A program made the position numbers and the translations under genes. Below the pieces are notes generated by a model. It was not told where the DNA came from. It did not search any database and saw nothing but the letters and a program-made list of their open reading frames with translations. Of a DNA stretch of 64,000 bases, positions 18,501 through 27,682 are shown piece by piece. Source of the stretch: UBA9611 sp965237595 (lineage in GTDB: Bacteria; Chloroflexota; Dehalococcoidia; Lucifugimonadales; UBA3495). Within the stretch, counting starts at the first letter, position 1; the number at the start of each line of letters is the position of its first letter. The stretch spans positions 558,001 to 622,000 of the forward strand of contig CBDEFY010000001.1 in the NCBI GenBank assembly GCA_965237595.1. Direction: 5' to 3'.

Positions 18501-18704
18501 TTCGTTACGACCAAGGAAGCGTGTGGAGACCAACCGGGCCAATTCAACCGTGCTAGGCCCTTTAGTCCCATTTTCACCCTCACAGGTTTGAGCTAAACCG
18601 GCACCGACGAACAGAATACACTGCCCGGAAGAGATTTTGTCGACCATGTAGTTAAGGGGCGAATCGTCCACGAAGCCCCAACGTGCTGATGCCGAGTTAG
18701 TCAT
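15600..18704 (-). CDS. SIR2-STAND NTPase-TPR defence protein with C-terminal cold-shock-like domain
   Basis: 1034 residues. Residues 1-280 are a SIR2-like NAD-binding domain: FVGAGLA (32-38), TTNYD (119-123) and KLHGC (162-166, putative catalytic His164). A P-loop follows, LFGEAGSGKST (373-383), with a winged-helix-like region and then TPR-type helices from about 690 to 950 (for example SYGSLATLYRARARRG, KGRVYDELGQLEDADKAFRKSL). The last ~65 residues (GRIKAIRDTYGFIG to GSQVAFNIRLSLQGPVA) resemble a cold-shock/OB fold. The architecture matches SIR2-containing STAND antiphage proteins (Avs5-like), which deplete NAD+ after sensing a phage component. The sensor may be TPR plus OB fold; that is inference. 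Single gene, own transcript, full length. Confidence 0.8.
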   Translation of the reverse strand: MTNSASARWGFVDDSPLNYMVDKISSGQCILFVGAGLAQTCEGENGTKGPSTVELARLVSTRFLGRNEEQDNLALAADYSLAFHNKYDIDLFIRRQLIALKPSPAALTIPRVPWKAIYTTNYDLIIENSYDSVSNPVQLVQPIYSNLTPISNLPDGTIPLYKLHGCISRIDSPESSLAITYEETAKARDMRRRLFRRLADDLSEYAVLYVGYSRMDTFFQDVLGEIVDECGGVNGLRRSFALTPGAKEYEKLVWDRNRKISLINTYAEEFFPWLLESVSVHTESEEAKESSLEGALPEVPELGHDDIRAIRYHYAFPLEAMRVGLANAQDFYKGNQPQWTDIAADHDSRREVSDEVILALVGHADVTQLRTVVLFGEAGSGKSTLVKRICADLLNDWKLPVVAVRDQRSMDYTVLRPLIQALSTRLYVAVDDIEDRIQELEDFISAARRDKADITILGCARLNEWGYKNQSHGLAFDLSFDLHYLTTPEIDALLEKLEIAGQLGVLAQQTPIERRQAFIRRADRQLLVALREATEGARFDQIIQDEYSAIPEESSREAYLLICSVYQAKVPMRAGVLRRLTGVPFGDFQEKILNPAERVIIEDKEDDELVYRARHPIVAQIVADYKIPAAVERLSVYRRIMESLDLGISDDRLAYQRLSRSRELADSLISYSLKAAFYKACRDANPVDATAAQHWAIAAIDARRFDTAQQQLGAARDLDPRDKSIQHSWGMLALRQYEHRSGTSWEPIHFANADERFLELIRRYPKDPVSYGSLATLYRARARRGTDEAEKVDWYSRALSVLEEGEQKTYEPSTMVAEKGRVYDELGQLEDADKAFRKSLTDNSSNRSARYVYGRFLLRQERTTELLTVLQEGLDLDSDDQKLRHLKGIALACVDAPRDAVTTELRVAAGPNMRNWQAGFDLAVYLYIKGEETQADTVFSSLTGLELEDREKRQLRPLPQFCDVTTMKGSGRIKAIRDTYGFIGRAEHPLDLYLNRYFVDKDVDAELNYGSQVAFNIRLSLQGPVATSVQLLSP

Positions 18705-18744
18705 CTTTTGTCCAAATAATGAGTATTATACCAAATCGTCCTGA

Positions 18745-19330
18745 TCACGCCGCATTACGCGCGGGGAGTCTCTGGATGGCGTCCTCGATCCAATCCCAGC
18801 CGGCAAGCCCCCGGACACGGTCGGGGTTCGATTCGAGTTCGGTCAGGTACGCCGCGACCGCCGCAACCTTATCCTCCAGGCTCGGGTACACCTTCCCCTC
18901 GATCCACCGCCGCACCTCCTCAAATACCCGCTCCGCCGGATTGAGCTCTGGACTGTAGGGAGGCAGTCTGATCAGCGGCAGACCCACGCCACGCACAAGC
19001 TCATGCCGGTGGCTCGATGCCCCGTCCCACACCACCGCTGCCACATCGGTCTGCTGTTTCAGTCCGTTCACCGCAGCCCCTACCATCTCAGCCTTCATCG
19101 ACTCCATCCAGGTCCAATGGAGCGTCCCCTTCCGGCCATCCACCACCAGAAACAGATATCGCCACTCATAGACCAGTTGGAGGCGCTGGCGCACCTTCAC
19201 ACCCCGGCGTCCCCAGACTCGCCGCACCATGCCCCGCAGTCCTACGCGCATCTCATCGGCGAAGCCGAGGGGCGTTCGGGGTGTCACCCCGGCCTGTGCA
19301 AGCGCAAGTCCAAGCCCCCTTTTTCCCAGG
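18745..19330 (-). pseudogene. IS630-family transposase C-terminal part
   Basis: The frame holds the DDE region: LGFADEMRVGLRGM (first Asp/Glu block), VVWDGASSHRHELVRG (second Asp) and LPPYSPELNPAERVFEEVRRWI (final Glu). The N-terminal helix-turn-helix region is absent. The sequence is replaced at about 19380 by another transposon (19383-21130). It is a different IS630 subgroup from those at 13.6 and 25.8 kb. Confidence 0.8.
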
Positions 19331-19452
19331 AGGCTTGTTGCTCCTCATCGGCCTTGGCATGCAGCGGACGGGGTACCTTGGGTGATCAACGTCAACTATT
19401 CTTGCCGGTCCTGTTGCCTCACCGGAGAATGTTACCGAACTCTTCGCGGCTT

Positions 19453-20991
19453 CTAATTGACGCCCACAGGCCCGATGTCAATCGGTCGCTCCTCACTATT
19501 GGCCCCACTGCTTTCGGCTGAAGCATACACCAGTTGTTTGGCCATCACACCGCGCCACTGGCTGACTCTGCGCTGCAACGTCCGAAGCTGACGCCTACTG
19601 TAACGCTCAGGGTAGTGCCATATCAGCCGGTCCATCAGCTCCGCCGCAGGGGCGTCCGGCTGTTGCTGCAGCCAGCTCAGGACCTCGCACCACACCCCTT
19701 CGAACGGGTCCGGTCGTGTTCGCCACCCGCGAGCAGCCTGCGCTCTCCGTGCGTGCGTCGGTCGAACCTCCCCCTGTCTCCACAGATCAGGCAGCTGCGA
19801 CAGGAAGCTATCCAGGCTCTCCCCATCGGGTGTGCTTCCTGACTCTAGAGAGCCGACTGCTGCCAGCGCGGACTGGGATGCACGTATGGTGTGCAGCAAC
19901 GACACCGGATCCAACTCGGATCGGCTCTTGCGCAGCCCGAGCTTCGTCTCCTCGCTCACGTCGTCACGATCGAGCAGACGGTCGCAGGGTGTGGCCGGCT
20001 TGCTGTAGCGTTTGGTCACGCTGCCTCCATTTCGGCTCTTTGTCAGCAGCTGGAAGGACGGTTGGAAGTAGTTCACGTACAGACGCACAGCACCGTAGAG
20101 GTGGGCCATCGTCTGGCCGGCGACCGCTCCCGAGTGGCGCTCGTGTCCAACGAAGCGCCGGATCACCGAGCCGTTCTTCTGCTCTATCCACGCCTGGTCG
20201 TTCTTGCGGTACGCCCGAGACCGGGTGAACTCGATCTCATTCTCCTCACAGTACCCTACCAGGGTCTCGTTGATGAACACGCTGTCGTTGTCGGAGTCTA
20301 TGCCGCGGACCGGGACAGGGAAGACATTGGAGATGGCTTCCAGCCCCTCGACGACCAGTGACTGCTCACGAGCCAGCAGTGGAACCGCCTCGGTCCATCC
20401 TGAGCAGACGTCGGTGGCCACCAGGCTGTGGATGAAGGCTCCGGACACGCCGCCGCCACCGTGGGCCACGAGGTCAATCTCGAGATAGCCCGGGCTCGGT
20501 TCGTTCCAGTCCATAAAGGTGCGGACTGGAACCCGGCTACCCATCTTCCTCCTCCGCTTGAGCCTCCTGCGACTACCGGCCTGCTCTCTCACCGGTCTGA
20601 GCAGCCGGTCCATGGTACTGGCGCTCGCCGAGAACAGCCGCTCTCGCACACCTGTGTCCAAGTCGAGATGACCGTGTCTCTCCAGGGACTCCACCATGCT
20701 GGGCAGTGCTGCCTTCAGCCTCTTGCCGCAGATCCTGTCCGAAGCCTCCCACACCACGATCAGCGCCTGTCTCACCGCCTCGTCGTAGATGCGACGGCCC
20801 CTGGGAATCTTACGTTCCACGGGTTCATCACTCTGACCCAGCAGCCTGACGGCGTGCTTCCTGTGGCAGCCTACCATGGCCACGAACTCGTTGAGCATCC
20901 TGGTCTTGTCTCTCTTCGACGCCTCCCTGTACCGGCCGCGGATCGCTTCGAGAACCTCCGTCCTCGTGGCTGTGCTGATCTCTGCGACCAT
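19453..20991 (-). CDS. Transposase with rve-type integrase core (unclassified, ISNCY-like)
   Basis: The N-terminus resembles a small HTH transposase (EVLEAIRGRYREASKRDKTRMLNEFVAMVGCHRKHAVRLL). The core is GYLEIDLVAHGGG (first Asp), GIDSDNDSVFINETLVGYC (second Asp) and RKNDQAWIEQKNGSVIRRFVGHER (Glu). The start at 20991 (MVAEISTATRTEV) is preferred because GGAGG lies 7 bp upstream; in-frame upstream codons overlap the terminal repeats. The C-terminal tail (WHYPERYSRRQLRTLQRRVSQWRG) is typical of this unclassified IS group. The gene is intact. Confidence 0.8.
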   Translation of the reverse strand: MVAEISTATRTEVLEAIRGRYREASKRDKTRMLNEFVAMVGCHRKHAVRLLGQSDEPVERKIPRGRRIYDEAVRQALIVVWEASDRICGKRLKAALPSMVESLERHGHLDLDTGVRERLFSASASTMDRLLRPVREQAGSRRRLKRRRKMGSRVPVRTFMDWNEPSPGYLEIDLVAHGGGGVSGAFIHSLVATDVCSGWTEAVPLLAREQSLVVEGLEAISNVFPVPVRGIDSDNDSVFINETLVGYCEENEIEFTRSRAYRKNDQAWIEQKNGSVIRRFVGHERHSGAVAGQTMAHLYGAVRLYVNYFQPSFQLLTKSRNGGSVTKRYSKPATPCDRLLDRDDVSEETKLGLRKSRSELDPVSLLHTIRASQSALAAVGSLESGSTPDGESLDSFLSQLPDLWRQGEVRPTHARRAQAARGWRTRPDPFEGVWCEVLSWLQQQPDAPAAELMDRLIWHYPERYSRRQLRTLQRRVSQWRGVMAKQLVYASAESSGANSEERPIDIGPVGVN

Positions 20992-21015
20992 ATCCATGCC
21001 TCCATGATTTGGGTA

Positions 21016-21108
21016 ACACAATCATGAGGCAACGACCTGATTTCGGTAACATCTGCGTGAGGCAATAGCTCCGCTTCGGTAACATATTCCTTGAGGCAAC
21101 GCGACCGG
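21016..21108. repeat. Three subterminal TTGCCTCA-n-TGTTACC repeats at the transposon right end
   Basis: Read on the minus strand, the motif TTGCCTCA...ATGTTACCGAA occurs three times in about 90 bp, at roughly 32-bp spacing, just upstream of the transposase start. Only one copy is clear at the left end (about 19408-19440). These are likely transposase-binding sites and could also serve autoregulation. Confidence 0.6.
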
Positions 21109-21254
21109 CAAAAGTAATTGTCGCTGATCAGGTGGGGGTTTATTGGTTGGGCCTCCGGTCGATGTCCCACCGCGGTAATCGGCAGCGGACGAACGTCTCA
21201 AGGTGGTCCGGGAGATGGAGAACCTATACGAGGTCGCTGGAGCTCTGGGGAGGT

Positions 21255-21517
21255 GTACCTGAAATCCAATGCCAACGCCGCAGAGGCCCGCAGGGAACTG
21301 GGCGCCTACTTCAGGTCCTACAACGACCGGAGGCCCCGTCAGGCCCTGGGGTACCGGACCTCGGCCGAGGTGTTCCACGAGGCCAGGAATGCCACGGGTG
21401 ATAGATTAAAGGAGACGGAAGGTCCACCGGAGCAGGTGTTGGTATCATTGGTAGGAGCAGCGGGACTCTCGCTTAATTCCACCTAAATCCTGTCCAACTA
21501 ATGGGGTCCACCTCAGT
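21255..21517 (+). pseudogene. IS3-family OrfB C-terminal fragment with terminal inverted repeat
   Basis: The frame gives EVYLKSNANAAEARRELGAYFRSYNDRRPRQALGYRTSAEVFHEA, the end of an IS3-type integrase core after the catalytic Glu. The end sequence CTGTCCAACTAATGGGGTCC plus ACCTCA (about 21492-21517) closely matches the ends of the full IS3 elements in this window. The N-terminal part is lost at the junction with the neighbouring transposon (21130). Confidence 0.75.
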
Positions 21518-21726
21518 TCAGGATGCCTGCTTTCTGGTGGCAGAAGGGACAGGGGCCGGCGGCGGAGCAGAGGAGGTTGGAGATGGGCATAGTTCCTTTC
21601 TTTCATTACCTGGACCGGGGAGGAGCTGGTTGCACTCATCTGCGTGGTTGCGACGTTTAGCTATACGGATGATGCCTAGCACTCCGAGTTGTTCTTCTGT
21701 CTTCCCCATATGCTCTCTCAGTGGCC

Positions 21727-24447
21727 TTATAACCACCCTAGATTTTGAAGGTCCGACGTCAACCAGTTATGCGCCCTCTTGGTCGCTGGTGCCGGCTCGT
21801 TTCCGTAGAAGACCTGAGTCGAAAAGGTAAACCTTCCCCTTTCTTCAAGGTATTCCTGTTGTGACCTTTCCAACTGGTCGTTTGTAGTCTGGCCACTAAT
21901 CTGGTCCCAAGTTCCTAGTTCAAAGAATACTCCAGATTCGCTGTCAGCATTAGCTAGCCGAGGCCACCACATGAGACCCACCCTGTGCCGATCAGGTCTT
22001 TTGGGATTGCCCCCTGGAACCAATACTCCCTGGATCCTTACAGGAAGCTTGTAACTCATCTGGTGTCTCTTGTCGAAGGTTGTAAACCATCGGTCCACAA
22101 TGTCGTTGTAAATTCTCAGGGCTCCATCGAATATTGCTGTGGCACGAGCTAACAATTGCTGGTGCGTATAGATTTCATCCCACCATATTTGGGGCACACC
22201 TGTGGGTGTTGGTTTATCCGGGCCAGGCCAAGGATCCGATATAGTCTGATATCCGGCGCTTCGAAGGTGTGAGAGCATCGTATGAGCCAGTCTCAGATGG
22301 TTGACCGTATATCCTTGGGGACCGAGGAAAACAACGTCATCAAGGCTGCCTCCCGGTTTAGTGGTCCATTGATTGATTAGACCGATTAGTTCGTCTATCT
22401 TTGGCGGGTCCGCTGTCGACAACAATGCCTTGGGTATTGTTTTGACAAATTCTGCTGTGAGTTCATGGATTCCTTGTGTCGAGTCTAGCGCAAACCTGTA
22501 GCCCTTCAGTTCTTTGGAAAGCGATTGGGATAACTCATCTTTGGTAGTTGCCCACTGCCAGACTCTCGTGGGTTCTATTTCCGTGCTGCGCCAAGCGGGC
22601 CAGTCATCTCCTGTCGGAGCGAATGAGTGATTCACGACCTCGCGCATTTCCACTACCGGATCCATCTGCGATTCACCTTGATACCAGCTTGTGGTGATCA
22701 GTCGAGGTCCTTTGCCGACAAGAAGTGGAGGGATGGTTCCTTCGCGTGAAGTTGGTCCTATGGCCGCCATCAGCGGCCCGAGTCCTTCCTTCCAGTTGGT
22801 CATGGCTTCCCGAATGCGTTGTCCTATTTCTATGGTCGAGCCAGATGGTGTGGTTTCCTCAGCGTCCCCCGTCGACCAATTGTGATTCACTTCTCTTAAA
22901 ACCAACGTAGCTAGGGTCGGATCCTTGACTGAGAGGGTTGCCATGATCTCCGGGCCAAGACCTTCATCTTCCGCGTTTATGGCGATGGCCAGAGGGACTA
23001 CCCATCTGTCAGATTCTGGGTCAATCTCGGACGCTAAGATCGTCCTTTCCACGAGTGCCCTGGCGGCGAACCATTCTCTGAACAAGGCGATTGCGAAGTC
23101 AAAGTTGTCGTCCTGTTCAACTACCAGACGTGAATTGGCGACGTGGGCTTGCACTGCCGACCTTCGGTCCACTGTTGATTTAGGTACAGGCTCTCCTGAG
23201 GTGATGGTCGCGACAGCCAATGTTTTCAGCAGTTCGGCTGTTTCCTCTGGATAATCTTCTGATTCGGCCAGAATCCTCTGGATCAGCAGGCTAACCATCT
23301 GACTGGGTGTAGATCTTGTGAAGTTTTCACAATTCCTTAGATGTAATCCTGCTATCACCGCGAAGAGAGGGATCTTGGAAGAGGATATTCGGTGAGGGAT
23401 CTCAAAGTAGTCGACCGGTCGACCGGCCATCGTTGATGCCAGGGAGAGGAACTCTTCATCGCTGCATTCGGGAAGGGTTGTGGAGTTCGGATCGAACTTT
23501 AGTCCCGGCAGGGGTCTCGCCATGACTATAGCCGCCACGTCTTGGTTCGCATCCGTGTACGACTGCACTTGGTCTATTATCTCGTTGCCCTTGTGCCGAC
23601 CTGTTTCGTCTAGGGCGTCGATGATAACCAAAATCCTTTGGGTGTACACGGTTCCGTGTTCACGAGTGTCTCTCTCTATCTGGTCCTTCAAGTCTCCATT
23701 GATGTTCCGTGCGTTCAGGAAGATTGGGAAAGGTTGGAGGTGGTCCTGCAGTCGATCCACGAGCGCCTGTTGGTACAACCGCTGTGCTGCCAGTGTTTTT
23801 CCAGAACCTTGTTGGGCGGTTACTGTCAGTGTTCCCGACGAAGGGAACTGCAGTTTGTGTCCGATCGAGTGGTCACCAGCGAGGTCACCCGCGATCTCGT
23901 CCGGCACTCCCAGCGTGGTCCAGAGACGCTTGGTTTCCGCGACGCTCTCTCGGTGTTTCTGCTTCAGGAATAGGTCGTGGTTGGCCGGGGCTGGGTCCCG
24001 GTACCTCCTCAACATCTCGTCAGTCAGGGCTGCCTTGATGTGGGCCGGCAGGTCTTCTACTTTCTCCACAGTCTTCCAGGTGGCGTAGTCCGACACTCTT
24101 CTGATGAGGGTATCTGTTTCATTGTCTCTGTTCCTCGCGGGGAGTTTGAAAGCCAGAAGGTTTCCTTGGGCCCTCATGCAGGCGCTGATTTCCTCAACTA
24201 TTGGAGTGGTGGTAGTTGAACCAATGAGCCAGATCACGAGGTCAGCCCTACCCGCGTTTCTGATATATCGGTCGCGGGCCCGTTCGGAACTGGCAGGGGC
24301 GTCCTCAAAGGCCCAGACCCTCATCCCTGGGTAGTTGTCCACCGTGTCGATGGCCAAAGTTCTGGCGCAGGACAATTCCTCGTCCTGCGTGCTGCTGATG
24401 AATCCGAGGAGTTCCTCTTCGCTGTGTCGAATTGTCTCTTCGACCAT
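21727..24447 (-). CDS. DUF4062-NACHT STAND NTPase, candidate defence protein
   Basis: 906 residues. The N-terminus (ELLGFISSTQDEELSCARTL, 11-30) is DUF4062-like, a Rossmann-type domain often fused to NACHT modules. Walker A is TAQQGSGKT (209-217) and Walker B is ILVIIDALDE (271-280), the NACHT form. FREWFAARALVE follows in the NACHT-associated helical region. The C-terminal ~450 residues would be the sensor; no known repeat is obvious. Such proteins oligomerise on a trigger and activate the N-terminal effector. It lies 138 bp downstream of the methylase fragment on the same strand. The frame stays open about 100 bp upstream of 24447, so a non-ATG earlier start cannot be excluded. Confidence 0.75.
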   Translation of the reverse strand: MVEETIRHSEEELLGFISSTQDEELSCARTLAIDTVDNYPGMRVWAFEDAPASSERARDRYIRNAGRADLVIWLIGSTTTTPIVEEISACMRAQGNLLAFKLPARNRDNETDTLIRRVSDYATWKTVEKVEDLPAHIKAALTDEMLRRYRDPAPANHDLFLKQKHRESVAETKRLWTTLGVPDEIAGDLAGDHSIGHKLQFPSSGTLTVTAQQGSGKTLAAQRLYQQALVDRLQDHLQPFPIFLNARNINGDLKDQIERDTREHGTVYTQRILVIIDALDETGRHKGNEIIDQVQSYTDANQDVAAIVMARPLPGLKFDPNSTTLPECSDEEFLSLASTMAGRPVDYFEIPHRISSSKIPLFAVIAGLHLRNCENFTRSTPSQMVSLLIQRILAESEDYPEETAELLKTLAVATITSGEPVPKSTVDRRSAVQAHVANSRLVVEQDDNFDFAIALFREWFAARALVERTILASEIDPESDRWVVPLAIAINAEDEGLGPEIMATLSVKDPTLATLVLREVNHNWSTGDAEETTPSGSTIEIGQRIREAMTNWKEGLGPLMAAIGPTSREGTIPPLLVGKGPRLITTSWYQGESQMDPVVEMREVVNHSFAPTGDDWPAWRSTEIEPTRVWQWATTKDELSQSLSKELKGYRFALDSTQGIHELTAEFVKTIPKALLSTADPPKIDELIGLINQWTTKPGGSLDDVVFLGPQGYTVNHLRLAHTMLSHLRSAGYQTISDPWPGPDKPTPTGVPQIWWDEIYTHQQLLARATAIFDGALRIYNDIVDRWFTTFDKRHQMSYKLPVRIQGVLVPGGNPKRPDRHRVGLMWWPRLANADSESGVFFELGTWDQISGQTTNDQLERSQQEYLEERGRFTFSTQVFYGNEPAPATKRAHNWLTSDLQNLGWL

Positions 24448-24585
24448 CTTTTCGGTCCGGTTTGGAATGTAGGTTGGTGGCTCGCCAGTCGTCCGGGAGT
24501 GTCTTGAAGCCCTTGTTTCTGAGAGTGCCCTCCGCGGGATCGTGGGTCACTTTCATATTCCCAGTTTACTGCTTCCCTTCGAGGG

Positions 24586-25629
24586 TTATTGGTCCACTGG
24601 CATTGCCTCGTTGTCGTATCCTAGGTCGTCGGCGTACTGGTTATAGCCGAGTCCGCGGACGTGGGGCTCGTTGTGGAGCAGGTTGCGTAGGCGGGTGAGT
24701 TCCTCAGCATCCCATCCCATGGCTTCGGCTACCGCTTTGTCCCAGAGGCGGCGTACTTCGCACTCGCCGTCGCGAAATTGTGGCACTTCCATGTTTCTGG
24801 TTTGCTCCCAGCAGTCAACTAGGACCTGCCGGATGCGGTCGTCCTTCACGTCTGGAACCCGGATGTTCGCGTATGCCGCCGGCGGATAGGTAGGATAGTC
24901 AAGCGTCATACCAGTGTTTCTCATCAGCTGTATTCGACCGGCTGTTGAGTTCATAAATACGGCAATGGCCTTGGATGCTTCGGGAGATAGTCCGGGGGCG
25001 GGCATCCAGCCGGTGCCTACATGTTTTTCGTCTCCGGCTACGGCGGTGAGCCACGCTGAATCATTTCTCTGACGGAACGGTACCAAAAAATATCCGGCCT
25101 TGGTCAAGATTTTGTCAGACTCCGGGTATGTTCCGCCGTTAGCTAGCCGTCTTGTTTCGTCGGGGTTCTTGCTTATCCAGCACCCTTCAGGTTGGCTTTC
25201 CAGTCGGTGTTGTCCGTCTTGTCCGGCGGATTCGAGGACTGGAAAACTTCCCGTAGGTGTGCCTTCTGCCGGTTTGCAAGAGCGCAGTATCTCGTCACTG
25301 GTACGACGTGGTGAGATGCCCGATTGATTCATGCTTTGCATATCTTTGTGGTCGGCAAAGAGTGCTGCTGCGTCGGCCAGTTTCGGGGAGCGCCAGATAG
25401 CCGCCGTCCAGTCTCCCGCCTCTGTTCTTTCCGCAGGCCAATAGGAGACTTCGCCCCAACCGTTGGGGATTGCACCCTTCGGGCATTCTGACAAGCATCG
25501 GTGCAAGTCCTCGACATCGTTTTCGTCCACTGGCATCCGGTCCAGGTTTATAAACCGGGTGGGAGGTCTCGCGCCTTCATGCCTTTGTGCAAAGATTATG
25601 CTCTCATTGATATTGGTGTTTTGGCTCAT
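24586..25629 (-). pseudogene. DNA adenine methylase C-terminal part (target-recognition region)
   Basis: The frame from ATG 25629 (MSQNTNINESIIFAQRHEG) includes PPTRFINLDRMP, GDWTAAIWRSPKLADAAALF, and KAIAVFMNSTAGRIQLMRNTGMTLDYPTYPPAAYANIRVPD. I associate these segments with the part of N6-methylases that lies after the NPPF/Y catalytic motif. The SAM-binding and catalytic motifs are absent. The sequence just upstream is the end of the second glycosylase gene, so the N-terminal half was probably deleted. Alternatively it is a stand-alone specificity-type subunit. About 348 residues. Confidence 0.5.
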
Positions 25630-25820
25630 GTTCGTCTGCCCTGGCTGGTGGCAGGTAAGCACAGTGTGAACGTGGAACCTTTGCGCCAGCCAGTCGGCTC
25701 AGTTCCCTCCTCTGTCTTTCTCCCGGCGCGGGTTCTCCAACTCTCGTTGCTCGTGAAATAGGAGTTGATTGGCGTAGCCCGCATACTTCCCAAAGTAGTT
25801 CTGCGCCCACATCACTAGTA

Positions 25821-27035
25821 CTCAGTCAACTTGGTTTTGGGATTTGTTTAAGAAAGGGGCCAATTGAGCTATCCTGCCTGGTGGGAAGTGTTGATGGCGG
25901 GGGTGGCAATGATGGTCAGGGACAAATACGCGGTGCGGCTGGCACAGGAACAACGGGAAGAGCTCCAGCGACTGATCCGGGTTGGCAAAAACTCAGCCCG
26001 AGTGACCGCTAGAGCGCGGATTCTCCTAAAGAGCGACGACGGTTGGGCGGCACCCCAAGTGGCCGAAGCTTTGGATGTGGCCCTGAGCACCGTATACCGG
26101 GTCAAGCAGCGCTTTGCCGAAGAAGGGTTGGAGAGGGTTTTGCAGGACCGTCCCCAGGCCAACCGGCCCCGGAAGTTGGACGACCGGGGCGAAGCCCACC
26201 TGATTGCTTTGGCCTGCAGCCCGCCGCCGGAAGGGCATGACCACTGGACCCTGCGTCTGCTGGCCGGGAAGGTGGTCGAGTTGGGGCTGACGCCCTCCAT
26301 GTCCCACGAGGGGTGCGCAAGCGTCTCAAAAAAACGCCCTCAAGCCGTGGCAGAAGAAGGAGTGGTGCATTCCCAAGGTGAGCGCGGAATTTGTGGCTAA
26401 CATGGAGGATGTCCTGGATCTCTACGCCGAACCCTATGATCCCCAACGTCCGGTGGTTTGCTTTGACGAGACATCCACCCAGTTGTTGGCGGAGACCCAG
26501 CCCGCTCTGCCGCCCCGGCCGGGACTTCCGCTGCGGCAGGACTACGAATACCGGCGGGAGGGTACCCGCAACCTGTTCTTGGCCTGCGAGCCCTTGGCGG
26601 GTTGGCGAGGGGTGGCGGTCACGGAGCGGCGCACGATGCAAGACTTCGCCCGCCGGATGCGCTGGCTGGCGGATGAAGCCTACCCGGAAGCCGAGGTGGT
26701 AAGGGTTGTCTTGGACAATCTGAATACCCATCGCCGGGCATCGCTGTACGAGACTTTCCCGGCTGAGGAAGCCCGGAGGATTGCCAGGCGGCTGGAGTTT
26801 CATTACACGCCCAAGCACGGGAGTTGGTTGAACATGGCGGAGATCGAGTTCAGCGTCCTGTCCCGCTCCTGCCTGAAGCAGCGGCTCTCCGGCGAGGAGG
26901 CCCTCAGCAGGGAAGTCGATGCTCTGGTCAAGGAGCGCAACGCCGCCAGAGCCACCATCAACTGGCGGTTCAACACCCGGGACGCACGAACCAAACTTCA
27001 CCGCCTTTACCCTTCCGATTTTACGGTTGACTGAG
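25821..27035 (+). mobile_element. IS630-family insertion in the glycosylase gene (1215 bp, TA target)
   Basis: Ends are CTCAGTCAAC and GTTGACTGAG, perfect 10-bp inverted repeats, flanked by TA at 25819-25820 and 27036-27037. The surrounding sequence is CTAG-TA ... TA-CTAG, so the target was CTAGTACTAG. Excision restores the glycosylase frame exactly, which implies a recent insertion. Confidence 0.9.
25864..27034 (+). pseudogene. IS630-family transposase with frame disruption
   Basis: The N-terminal HTH part (VTARARILLKSDDGWAAPQVAEALDVALSTVYRVKQRF) is in one frame up to SMSHE (~26308). The DDE part (PVVCFDETSTQLL, VVLDNLNTHRRASLYE, YTPKHGSWLNMAEIEFSVL) is in another from about 26340 on. Between them one base is missing after CACGAG. 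A run of seven A at about 26327-26333 would need a further -1 slip. A7 can promote programmed slippage in IS transposases, but the missing base nearby suggests real damage. Confidence 0.75.
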
Positions 27036-27682
27036 TACTAGTTTATCGCCAGCGGGCTGTTTCTGATTTGGGAAATACCCTGCCACCGCTCTCTTCACCC
27101 ACGTGTCTGCCGGGAACGGCTCCGCTTTGTCTAGTCCGAACAAGGCAATGCAGGAGGCAATCTTGTGTCCAATACCGTAACAGCCCATCAGCCCCCGTTT
27201 GGCCTCAGAGTAGGACACGTGCGGTTGCGCCAAGTAGCACAGGTCCAGTTTGCCGGCGCGTATCCGCTCGGCGGCGGCGATCATCTTGAAATGGCGATTC
27301 AGGCCCAGCTTCAGCCCCGTTAATGGCCCCATTCCGGCCTTTATCACCATATCTGGCATGGAGAAGGTATGGCGCACCTCTCCGTCTAGGTCTATCTGCC
27401 GCCCGAACGCCTCTGCTATCTTTTCCACGATCTTGCTGATACGAGCAACATTGTTGTTGGCCGAACAGATGTAGGAAACCGTACATTCCCAGGGGTCGGG
27501 TTGCCGTAGGATACGCAGATACGGATATTTCTTCACTAGCGTGGCTACCTTATCGTCGCGGCAGGCGATGTCAGCATGGATGGCGTCAATGTCGTCATCC
27601 AGCCGGAAGTAGGATATCAGCAGAGCATCCAGGTCGGAGTCGGCCCGGTACTCCACACCACGGTTGATTTGCCGGATGTGAA

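Larger units (their letters stand above)
19383..21130 (-). mobile_element. Integrase-type IS with ~55-bp imperfect inverted repeats (1748 bp)
   Basis: The left end reads TGATCAACGTCAACTATTCT, and the right end read inwards TGATCAGCGACAATTACTTT. Both continue through TTGCCGGTC and a TTGCCTCA...TGTTACCG motif, so the inverted repeats extend about 55 bp. The right end carries two more copies of the motif. No convincing target duplication is seen. It sits between two transposase fragments (IS630 left, IS3 right). Confidence 0.8.

Noticed and set aside
24305..24556. 83-residue gene overlapping the start of the NACHT gene
   Set aside because: Its last half is a shadow of the NACHT frame and its composition is poor. 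Only the first ~45 codons could be real, and no ribosome-binding site is convincing.
26327..26333. Programmed frameshift at the A7 run of the IS630 transposase
   Set aside because: A separate single-base deletion about 20 bp upstream also shifts the frame, so slippage alone cannot restore the protein.
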